Shown here one piece after another: positions 1 through 6,485 of a stretch of DNA of 48,085 nt. The position numbers and the translations under genes were made by a program. Numbering within the stretch: the first letter of the stretch is position 1; each line of letters starts with the position of its first letter. The DNA is from Betaproteobacteria bacterium (GTDB lineage Bacteria > Pseudomonadota > Gammaproteobacteria > Burkholderiales > SG8-39), in assembly GCA_004297625.1 (NCBI GenBank), contig SCTY01000074.1:1-48085 (forward strand). The letters run 5' to 3'. A model generated the notes under the pieces. That model was not told the DNA's origin and ran no database searches. It saw nothing but the letters and a program-made list of their open reading frames with translations.

Positions 1-1
1 C

Positions 2-184
2 GCGAGCCTGAGCATGTCGCTCGGCCAGGCGCGCGATTTTGATTACGACCAGCGGCAGTTCTCGCTTTTCGGGCACTACCGCTTCGCGCAGGATTGGGCG
101 CTGAGCGCGGAGGCGAGCTCCCGCGAATCGACCGGTTTCCTGCGCCTCAACGACTGGCGCTTCGGCCTGCAGCGCCGCTTCTGA
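2..184 (+). CDS. C-terminal end of a probable outer-membrane beta-barrel protein (partial)
   Basis: The open frame enters from the left edge and stops with TGA at 182-184, leaving the last 60 residues. These alternate polar and hydrophobic residues and end in ...LQRRF; a terminal phenylalanine after alternating residues is the usual BAM-recognition signature of outer-membrane barrels. That assignment is inference from the tail only; the family cannot be named. It is followed by a 60-base gap and the HAD phosphatase gene on the same strand. Confidence 0.55.
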   Translation, partial: ASLSMSLGQARDFDYDQRQFSLFGHYRFAQDWALSAEASSRESTGFLRLNDWRFGLQRRF

Positions 185-244
185 AGCCGTCGGTATAGCG
201 GCAACCGGCGCCGGCCGGGCGCTCGGTTACACTCGGGCGCTTCG

Positions 245-910
245 ATGCGCCTCGCCCTGTTCGACCTCGACAACACGCTGCTCGCCGGCGACAGCGATTA
301 CGAATGGGGGCAGTTCCTCGTGGACCGCGGAGTGCTGGACCGCGCGACGTACGAAGCGCAAAACCGCGCCTACTTCGAGCAGTACGTCGCAGGAACGCTG
401 GATATCCACGAATATCTCGGGTTCGCCTTGCGCCCACTTGCAGAGCACGCGCCGGAGGACCTTGCCCGCTGGCACGGCGAGTTCATGCGCGATCGCATCG
501 CGCCGATGATCAGCGCCGCCGCGCGGGCGCTGGTGCGGCGCCACCTCGAGCGCGGCGATCTTTGCGCGATCGTTACGGCGACGAACAGCTTCGTTACGCG
601 ACCGATCGCGCGCGAGTTCGGCGTTTCACACCTCATCGCCACCGAGCCGGAAGCGCACGGCGGCCGATTCACCGGCCGCGTGGCCGGGACACCGTGCTTC
701 CGCGAAGGCAAGGTGCGCCGGCTCGAGGAATGGCTTTCCGGGCAGCAGCGCGCCCTCCCCGAGTTCGCCGAAAGCTCTTTCTACAGCGACTCGCACAACG
801 ATCTGCCTCTTCTTGAGCTCGTCACCCGGCCGGTCGCCGTCGATCCGGACGAGCAGCTGCGGGCGGAGGCGCGCCGGCGTCGTTGGGAAGTGATCTCCCT
901 GCGCGGGTAG
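245..910 (+). CDS. HAD-IB family phosphatase (SerB-like hydrolase)
   Basis: A 221-residue soluble HAD-superfamily hydrolase. Motif I is FDLDNTLLAGDSD with nucleophile D7 and acid/base D9; motif II is T111 in IVTATN; motif III lysine is probably K156; motif IV is SDSHNDLP with D182 and D186. Length and motifs fit the HAD-IB group (phosphoserine phosphatase-like, with a cap between motifs I and II), often found beside pcnB in betaproteobacteria. The substrate is not determinable from sequence. It precedes pcnB by 13 bases on the same strand and may be cotranscribed, although pcnB has its own -10-like hexamer. No Shine-Dalgarno is visible; a TACACT hexamer lies at 228-233. Confidence 0.85.
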   Translation: MRLALFDLDNTLLAGDSDYEWGQFLVDRGVLDRATYEAQNRAYFEQYVAGTLDIHEYLGFALRPLAEHAPEDLARWHGEFMRDRIAPMISAAARALVRRHLERGDLCAIVTATNSFVTRPIAREFGVSHLIATEPEAHGGRFTGRVAGTPCFREGKVRRLEEWLSGQQRALPEFAESSFYSDSHNDLPLLELVTRPVAVDPDEQLRAEARRRRWEVISLRG

Positions 911-923
911 AATCCGCGCGTTC

Positions 924-2246
924 ATGATTAAGAGGTTCATCCGGCGGGTATTCGGACTGCCCGAGACCGTAGTGCGGGTACCGCGCGAGAAGCACGGCGT
1001 CTCGCGAGACGCCATCAGCCCGGCCGCCGCCAAGGTGTGCGCGACGCTGCGCGAAGCCGGTCACGCGGGGTACGTGGTCGGCGGCGCGGTGCGCGACCTG
1101 CTCCTCGGCATTACGCCGAAGGACTTCGACATTGCCACCGATGCGCGCCCTGAGCAGGTGAAGCCGCTGTTCCGGCGCGCGCTCATCATCGGCCGCCGCT
1201 TTCGCCTGGTGCACGTGTTGATGGGCTCCGAAACCCTGGAAGTGTCGACTTTCCGGGCCGCCGATACCGAGACCGCCGAGAAGGACGAGCACGGCCGCGT
1301 GCTGCGCGACAACGTTTTCGGCACCCAAGAGGAAGACGCACGTCGGCGTGATTTCACGGTCAATGCGCTTTACTTCGACCCGGTCACCGAAGAAGTCGTC
1401 GATTTCCACGGCGGGCTCGCCGATCTGCGGAAAAGAACGCTGCGGGTGATCGGCGACCCGGTGACCCGCTACCGCGAGGATCCGGTGCGCATGCTGCGCG
1501 GCGTGCGGCTCGCCGCGACGCTCGGCCTGAGGCTCGATCCGGCGACGCGCGCCCCGATCCGCGAGCTCGCTCCGCTCATGGAGCGCGTTCCGCCGGCGCG
1601 GCTGTTCGACGAGATGCTCAAGCTGCTTCTCTCGGGGCACGCCAGCGCCTGCCTGCGCCAGCTTCGCGAGGTCGGTCTGCACAAGGGCCTGCTGCCGCTG
1701 CTCGACGTGATCCTCGAGCAACCGCTCGGCGAGCGCTTCGTGACCTTGGCGCTCGCGCAGACCGATGAGCGCGTGCTTACGGATCGCCCGGTATCGCCGG
1801 CGTTTCTCTTCGCCGCGCTGCTCTGGCACGAAGTGCTCGCCGCCTGGAAGCTGCGGCTGGGAAAAGGCGAGCGCGCGGTTCCCGCCCTCGAGGCGGCAAT
1901 GGACGAGGTACTCGACACGCAGTGCGCGAAGCTCGCGATCACGCGCAAGCTCACCGCCACCATGCGCGAGGTATGGGCGATGCAGCCGCGCTTCGAGCAG
2001 CGCTCCGGTACGCGCGCCTTCCGGCTGCTCGAGGCGCCGCGCTTTCGCATGGCGTATGACTTCCTCGCCTTGCGCGCCGCGAGCGGCGAAGTGCCCGCCG
2101 AGTTGGAAGCATGGTGGCGCGCGTTCCAGAGCGCGGACCCCGAGTCGCGTAAAGCGATGCTCCTGCCCGAGACGGGGCCGCGCAAGCGCCGGCGCCGCCG
2201 GCGCAAGAAGCGCTCCGCAGCCGCGCCCGCACCCGAGGCTGCGTGA
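924..2246 (+). CDS. pcnB: Poly(A) polymerase I
   Basis: PcnB adds poly(A) tails to RNA 3' ends, promoting decay by exonucleases. The 440-residue protein has the class II nucleotidyltransferase signature: GGAVRDLLLG around residues 53-62, then catalytic D67 and D69 in KDFDIATDA, and the RRRDFTVNALYFDP motif that binds nucleotide. A strongly basic C-terminal tail (RKRRRRRRKK) is typical of proteobacterial PcnB and probably contacts RNA. The ATG at 924 has no clear Shine-Dalgarno, but TAGAAT lies at 908-913, so the transcript may begin close to the start. Its stop overlaps the GTG start of folK (GTGA at 2243-2246), indicating translational coupling. Confidence 0.96.
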   Translation: MIKRFIRRVFGLPETVVRVPREKHGVSRDAISPAAAKVCATLREAGHAGYVVGGAVRDLLLGITPKDFDIATDARPEQVKPLFRRALIIGRRFRLVHVLMGSETLEVSTFRAADTETAEKDEHGRVLRDNVFGTQEEDARRRDFTVNALYFDPVTEEVVDFHGGLADLRKRTLRVIGDPVTRYREDPVRMLRGVRLAATLGLRLDPATRAPIRELAPLMERVPPARLFDEMLKLLLSGHASACLRQLREVGLHKGLLPLLDVILEQPLGERFVTLALAQTDERVLTDRPVSPAFLFAALLWHEVLAAWKLRLGKGERAVPALEAAMDEVLDTQCAKLAITRKLTATMREVWAMQPRFEQRSGTRAFRLLEAPRFRMAYDFLALRAASGEVPAELEAWWRAFQSADPESRKAMLLPETGPRKRRRRRRKKRSAAAPAPEAA

Positions 2247-2734
2247 CGGTGGCCTACGTTGGGCTCGGCGCGAACCTGGACGATCCGCGCCGGCAACTGG
2301 AGCAGGCGCTCCGCGAGCTGGATAAGCTGCCGGACACGCGCGTGCACGCGAGGTCGTCCCTTTACCGCTCGGCTCCGGTGGGCTACGCCGGCCAGCCGGA
2401 TTTCGTGAACGCGGTAGCGGAGCTCGAAACGCGCTTGCCGGCGAAGCGGCTGCTTGCCGAGCTGCAGGCGATCGAGGGGCGCCACGGGCGGAGCCGCACC
2501 TTCGCCAATGCGCCGCGCACGCTCGACCTCGACCTGCTCCTTTTTGGCGACGAGCGCATTGCCGTGGCCGGCCTCACGGTGCCGCACCCGCGGATGCACG
2601 AGCGCGCGTTCGTGCTCATGCCGCTCGTCGAAATCGCTCCGGAAGCGGCGATTCCAGGCCGCGGCAAGGCAAGCGATCTTCTGGAGCGCTGCGGGTCCCA
2701 GGCGGTCCAAAAAATCGACGCGTCGCATGAATAA
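2243..2734 (+). CDS. folK: 6-hydroxymethyl-7,8-dihydropterin pyrophosphokinase
   Basis: HPPK transfers pyrophosphate from ATP to 6-hydroxymethyl-dihydropterin in folate synthesis. The 163-residue protein begins with YVGLGANLDDP, has the SLYRSAPVG loop and the family signature RTLDLDLLLFG carrying the two Mg-binding aspartates, followed by VPHPRMHERAFVL. The start is GTG at 2243, chosen because it overlaps the pcnB stop; a second GTG at 2249 is possible. The pcnB-folK pairing is common in beta- and gammaproteobacteria. The gene overlaps the downstream kinase by 8 bases. Confidence 0.96.
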   Translation: MTVAYVGLGANLDDPRRQLEQALRELDKLPDTRVHARSSLYRSAPVGYAGQPDFVNAVAELETRLPAKRLLAELQAIEGRHGRSRTFANAPRTLDLDLLLFGDERIAVAGLTVPHPRMHERAFVLMPLVEIAPEAAIPGRGKASDLLERCGSQAVQKIDASHE

Positions 2735-3359
2735 GTTCCGCTACGTCGTTGTCGAAGGGCCGATCGGCGCGGGCAAGACCAGCCTTGCCCAGCGGCTCGC
2801 CGCACGCCTCTCGGCCGACCTGGTGCTCGAGCAGCCGGAGGAGAACCCGTTCCTTTCGCGCTTCTACCAGGACATGACCCGCTACGCGTTGCCGACGCAG
2901 CTCTTTTTTCTGTTCCAGCGCGCGCGCATGCTGGAGCCGCTCAAGCAGCCGGACATGTTCGCTCGCCCGGCGGTTTCCGATTTCCTGCTCGATAAGGACC
3001 TGCTGTTCGCGCGCGTTACGCTCTCGGGCGACGAGTTCGCGCTCTACCAGAAGATCTACGATGCCCTGCGCCTCCAAGCGCCTGCTCCAGACCTCGTGAT
3101 CTACCTTCAGGCGCAGCCTGCCGTGCTGGCCGAGCGTGTGAAGCGGCGCGCGGCCGGGTTCGAGCGCGGCATCACCGACGAGTATCTCGCCCTGCTCGCC
3201 GAGAGCTACGCGCGCTTTTTCTACCACTATGCCGCATCGCCTTTGCTCATCGTGAACTCCGAAAACCTCAACTTCGTGGAGCGCGACTCCGACTTCGAGC
3301 TCCTCGTCTCGCGCGTGCGCGGAATGAAGGGCCGGCGCGAATTCTTCAGCATCGGATGA
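2727..3359 (+). CDS. Deoxynucleoside kinase (dGK/dCK-like)
   Basis: A 210-residue P-loop kinase of the deoxyadenosine/deoxyguanosine kinase family, phosphorylating deoxynucleosides for salvage. The P-loop GPIGAGKTS spans residues 11-19, followed by LVLEQPEENPFL, where the glutamate pair contacts the sugar, and YQKIYDAL and the lid-region ERV(KRR) arginines. The ATG at 2727 starts inside the end of folK (8-base overlap), and the stop overlaps the panC start (ATGA at 3356-3359), so folK-kinase-panC is translated as one coupled unit. In many betaproteobacteria panB lies between this kinase and panC; it is absent here. Confidence 0.9.
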   Translation: MNKFRYVVVEGPIGAGKTSLAQRLAARLSADLVLEQPEENPFLSRFYQDMTRYALPTQLFFLFQRARMLEPLKQPDMFARPAVSDFLLDKDLLFARVTLSGDEFALYQKIYDALRLQAPAPDLVIYLQAQPAVLAERVKRRAAGFERGITDEYLALLAESYARFFYHYAASPLLIVNSENLNFVERDSDFELLVSRVRGMKGRREFFSIG

Positions 3360-4153
3360 AGATCTTGCGCGACATCGCCGAGCTGCGTGCCGCCGCCCGG
3401 GCCGCCGGCCCGCTCGCCTTCGTACCCACCATGGGCAACCTGCATGAAGGGCATCTTTCGCTCGTGCGCCTGGCACGCGCACGTGACGCCGTCGCGGCGA
3501 GCATCTTCGTCAACCGCCTGCAGTTTCTTCCGAGCGAGGACTTCGATCGTTATCCGCGCACCTTCGAGCGCGATTGCGCGCTGCTCGAGCATGAGGGCGT
3601 CGCGCTCGTGTTCGCGCCGGACGAGGCGGTGCTCTACCCGGAGCCGCAGACTTTCCTCGTCAATCCGGGGCCGCTCGCCGAGGAGCTGGAAGGCAAGTTC
3701 CGGCCGGGGTTCTTCCACGGCGTCGCCACCGTGGTGCTCAAGCTCTTCAACGCGGTGCAACCCGCCGCTGCGGTGTTTGGCAAGAAGGACTACCAGCAGC
3801 TCGTGGTGGTGCGCGGCATGGTGCGCCAGCTCAACCTGCCGGTCGAAATCCTCGCCGGCGAAACGGTGCGCGAAGCCGACGGGCTCGCCATGAGCTCGCG
3901 CAATAACTATCTATCCGCTGCAGAGCGCGCCGAAGCGCCGCGGCTCTTCCGCACGCTCTCGCGCGTCGCTTCCGGCGCGCTCGATTGCGACGAAGCGATA
4001 AAGGAACTCGCCGCAGCCGGCTGGAAACCGGATTACGTGGAAGTGCGCAGGCGTCCCGATCTTGCGAAACCCGGAGCCGGCGATAAAACGCTCGTCGTGC
4101 TGGCCGCGGCGCGCCTCGGCGCAACGCGGCTCATCGACAATCTCGAGTTCTAG
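3356..4153 (+). CDS. panC: Pantothenate synthetase (pantoate-beta-alanine ligase)
   Basis: PanC joins pantoate and beta-alanine with ATP to make pantothenate, the CoA precursor. The 265-residue protein (slightly short of the usual ~280) has the HIGH-type nucleotide motif at H30-H33 (GNLHEGHLSL), the pantoate-binding FVNRLQF segment, VFGKKDYQQL near 140-149, and the KMSKS-equivalent MSSRNNYLS near 179-187. Its ATG overlaps the preceding kinase stop. panB is not adjacent. Transcription runs convergently into the 78-residue gene at 4158, with only four bases between stop codons. A beta-alanine-linked transaminase gene lies 20 kb away, without operon linkage. Confidence 0.96.
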   Translation: MKILRDIAELRAAARAAGPLAFVPTMGNLHEGHLSLVRLARARDAVAASIFVNRLQFLPSEDFDRYPRTFERDCALLEHEGVALVFAPDEAVLYPEPQTFLVNPGPLAEELEGKFRPGFFHGVATVVLKLFNAVQPAAAVFGKKDYQQLVVVRGMVRQLNLPVEILAGETVREADGLAMSSRNNYLSAAERAEAPRLFRTLSRVASGALDCDEAIKELAAAGWKPDYVEVRRRPDLAKPGAGDKTLVVLAAARLGATRLIDNLEF

Positions 4154-4157
4154 AACG

Positions 4158-4394
4158 TCACGACGGGTAAGGCTCGAAGGTCATCGACTCCACCGGGCAG
4201 CCGATCGCCTTCGCCAGCTTGTCCATCGCCTCGTCGGTGAGCTGAACCGGCTGAAAATCGGCGTCGCCGCCCTTGGACGAGATGAACTCCCGCGCTGCCG
4301 CCTCGGTATTCCAGGTCACCACCGGATCCGGGCTCACTCCAGGCATCTGCCGGCAAATCGGAAAGCCGTCGGTCTTGTAGACGATCGCGTACAT
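4158..4394 (-). CDS. Small conserved-looking hypothetical protein (78 aa)
   Basis: I do not recognise a family. The 78-residue acidic protein starts MYAIVYKTDGFPICRQMPG and has no signal peptide or membrane segment. The ATG at 4394 is preceded by GAGGGGACCC, a good Shine-Dalgarno at suitable spacing, which supports a real gene. Its stop lies four bases from that of convergent panC. The upstream region, shared with divergent rpfF, contains the rpfF promoter candidate, so the two genes could be coregulated, but nothing shows this. Confidence 0.6.
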   Translation of the reverse strand: MYAIVYKTDGFPICRQMPGVSPDPVVTWNTEAAAREFISSKGGDADFQPVQLTDEAMDKLAKAIGCPVESMTFEPYPS

Positions 4395-4485
4395 GGGGTC
4401 CCCTCGCGGCCAATTTACCCGATGTGGCAGTGCGGCAACAAGGCAAACCGCGCTTCAGCAGCGTGCGACCTCAGGGACTCCCCGA

Positions 4486-4514
4486 TTGCCACATTTATCA
4501 CACCTCGTTCTAAT
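4486..4514 (+). promoter_or_regulatory. Candidate sigma-70 promoter of rpfF with a half-matching CRP-like site
   Basis: TTGCCA (4486-4491) and TCTAAT (4509-4514) are separated by 17 bases, 5 of 6 matches each to the sigma-70 consensus. The predicted start near 4521 would leave a roughly 90-base leader before the strong Shine-Dalgarno of rpfF. Overlapping the -35, TGCCA-N6-TCACA at 4487-4502 matches one perfect half of a CRP/Clp-type site. The rest of the 217-base gap 4395-4611 shows nothing else recognisable. Confidence 0.5.
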
Positions 4515-4611
4515 GGCCGCGGGAGGCACCGGGGCCGCCGCTCCCAACTCAAGCCCCGGGCCTTGATTAGCCCCCGACCCGGGGGGCGATCTTTGGGGAA
4601 GGAGAAGGACG

Positions 4612-5550
4612 ATGAGCAATCTCCGCGACGCGATGGGCTTGTGCATTCCGTATGGCAAGGCGGATTCGCAGTATCAAACCGAATTCGAGCCGGCAACTGG
4701 AACGCTGTGGGGCTACTTCAATCCGAAAGACGGCACGCCGTGCTACAGCCTCGGGCTTCTGAACGACATCCTCGAGCACGACAAAGAACTGGTCGCCAAT
4801 GGCTGCCAGCTCGACATCGAAGGCGTCGCCTATCCGGTTAACTACTACGTCACCGCGTCACGCATTCCGGGCGTGTTCAATGTCGGTGGCGACCTCGCCC
4901 TGTTCGCCATGCTCATCAAGGCGCGCGACCGCAGCGCGCTCGCGCATTACGCGAAGCTGTGCGTCGACAACATCTATCCGCGTACGCAGTCTTTCTTCAG
5001 CCCGACGCTGACGAAGATCGTGCTGGTGCAGGGCGACGCGCTCGGCGGCGGTTTCGAATGCGCGCTCGCCTCGGACGTCATCGTCGCGGAGGAAAGCGCG
5101 CAGATGGGGCTGCCCGAGATCCTCTTCAACCTGTTTCCCGGCATGGGGGCGTGCAGCCTGCTTGCGCGCCGCATCGGCATTCGAGCCGCCGAGGAGCTCA
5201 TCCTCTCGGGCAAAGTGCTCCCGGCCACCGAGATGCACAAGCTCGGCATCGTCGACGTGCTTGCCACCGACGGCCAGGGCGAAACCGCGGTGCGCAACTG
5301 GATCGCGAAGAACGCCAAGCGGCGCAACGGCATGCAAGCGGTGTTCCGCGCGCGCCAGTTCATTCACCCGATCACGCGCGCGGAGCTCGACGGCATCGTC
5401 GAGCTCTGGGTCGACGCCGCGCTGCGCCTCGGCGAGCGCGATATCAGGATGATGAACCGGCTGGTGCGCGCGCAGGTGCGCCGCATGGAGTCCTGGCAAG
5501 CGCCGATGGGCGAGGTCGTTTCGCCGGTAAGCGAGCCGCTGGTCGCCTGA
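4612..5550 (+). CDS. rpfF: DSF synthase RpfF-like (crotonase fold)
   Basis: A 312-residue crotonase-superfamily protein closely resembling RpfF, the enzyme that converts 3-hydroxyacyl-ACP to cis-2-unsaturated fatty acids (diffusible signal factor) by dehydration and thioester hydrolysis. Family landmarks: VFNVGGDLALF (88-98), the RD...YAKLCVDNI segment, LVQGDALGGGFECALASD with catalytic-equivalent E149, MGLPEILFNLFPGMGA with E169, and ELWVDAALRLGERD...MNRLVRAQ. The glutamates correspond to E141 and E161 of Xanthomonas RpfF. It is about 20 residues longer at the N-terminus than Xanthomonas RpfF. The ATG is preceded by GGAGAAGGAC, one of the strongest ribosome sites here. It faces the rpfG-rpfC operon, as in Xanthomonas. 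A generic enoyl-CoA hydratase is much less likely given these motifs and neighbours. Confidence 0.9.
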   Translation: MSNLRDAMGLCIPYGKADSQYQTEFEPATGTLWGYFNPKDGTPCYSLGLLNDILEHDKELVANGCQLDIEGVAYPVNYYVTASRIPGVFNVGGDLALFAMLIKARDRSALAHYAKLCVDNIYPRTQSFFSPTLTKIVLVQGDALGGGFECALASDVIVAEESAQMGLPEILFNLFPGMGACSLLARRIGIRAAEELILSGKVLPATEMHKLGIVDVLATDGQGETAVRNWIAKNAKRRNGMQAVFRARQFIHPITRAELDGIVELWVDAALRLGERDIRMMNRLVRAQVRRMESWQAPMGEVVSPVSEPLVA

Positions 5551-5558
5551 GCCGTTGC

Positions 5559-6470
5559 TCAGGAGGCGCTCTGCTCAAGTCGCATGACCAGGCGCGGCCA
5601 AAGTGCCGCACCGGCCTTGCGGCCGAAGAAGCCGAAATGGCCGACGCGGGCTACTCCGGCGTCGGCAGGAGTGAAGACGAGGTGTTCGAGCGGGAACAGG
5701 CGGGGGTAGTAGGACAGAAGGCGTTTCGCGCCGGCGGCGGTGGCGAAAGCATCGTCGCTGATCGAGACGAGGAGCGCCGGCCGTTGCAGGGCGGCGCAAC
5801 GGTCGAGAAGCATTTGCACGCGCTCAAAACCGGGTTCTGTCCCGGTGGGCCGCAGCTCCGGGGAGCGGCGCCCGGCCCACTGCAGCGCTACCTTCGCCGG
5901 CAGGTCTTCACCCAGCCCGAGCCGCCGCGCGGGAAAGTAACCCAGCATCAACGTCAAAAGCGGCATGAGGCCGTGCCATACGGCTGTCATGGGCAGCCGG
6001 TACTTCGCCAGGTAGTCGCCGTAGTAGCCGGTGTGGCCGCCGATAAGCACCAGGCGCGACTGCTGCGACGAGTTGTGCGCACCGCCGATGATCAGCGCGC
6101 CGATCGAGTGCGCGATACCGAGTATCGGCACCTCCGGATAGCGCTCGCGTAACCAGGCGATTGCTCCGCCGCAGTCGTACTCCGCCCAGTCTTCGATCGC
6201 GGCGCGGAAGCCGCGCAGCCCATCCGGGCGCGAATGCCCGATCCCGCGGTAATCGTAGGTCAGCACCGGGATACCCGCCTCCGCCAAAAAGCGGGCAAAG
6301 CGTCGGTAGCGCGCCGCGGGTATGCCGGCGCCGCAGTGAAGCACCGCTACGCGGCGCGGCGGCTGACCGGTATGCGGAACGTACAGGGCGGCGCCGAGCT
6401 CGTACCCGTCGAGCGCTCGCAGGCGCACCTGCGCGACTTCGCTCGAGAGCTCAACCCGGGGGGCGTTCAC
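5559..6470 (-). CDS. Alpha/beta hydrolase in the rpfG-rpfC operon
   Basis: A 303-residue alpha/beta hydrolase. The oxyanion region is HCGAGIPAARYRRFARFLAEAG, strand/helix DYRGIGHSRP follows, and the nucleophile elbow is GIAHSIGA with S122; D240 (in SDDAF) and H278 (VGHFGFF) are the likely remaining triad members. No signal peptide, so cytoplasmic. The start is GTG at 6470, 15 bases after the rpfC stop on the same strand, which places it as third gene of an rpfG-rpfC-hydrolase operon; its stop lies eight bases from that of convergent rpfF. It resembles COG4757-type predicted hydrolases with unknown substrate. It occupies the place between rpfF and rpfC where Xanthomonas has no gene. A role in acyl-ester or thioester metabolism of the signal is inference. 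Confidence 0.85.
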   Translation of the reverse strand: MNAPRVELSSEVAQVRLRALDGYELGAALYVPHTGQPPRRVAVLHCGAGIPAARYRRFARFLAEAGIPVLTYDYRGIGHSRPDGLRGFRAAIEDWAEYDCGGAIAWLRERYPEVPILGIAHSIGALIIGGAHNSSQQSRLVLIGGHTGYYGDYLAKYRLPMTAVWHGLMPLLTLMLGYFPARRLGLGEDLPAKVALQWAGRRSPELRPTGTEPGFERVQMLLDRCAALQRPALLVSISDDAFATAAGAKRLLSYYPRLFPLEHLVFTPADAGVARVGHFGFFGRKAGAALWPRLVMRLEQSAS

Positions 6471-6485
6471 CTACCGAGGATAAAG

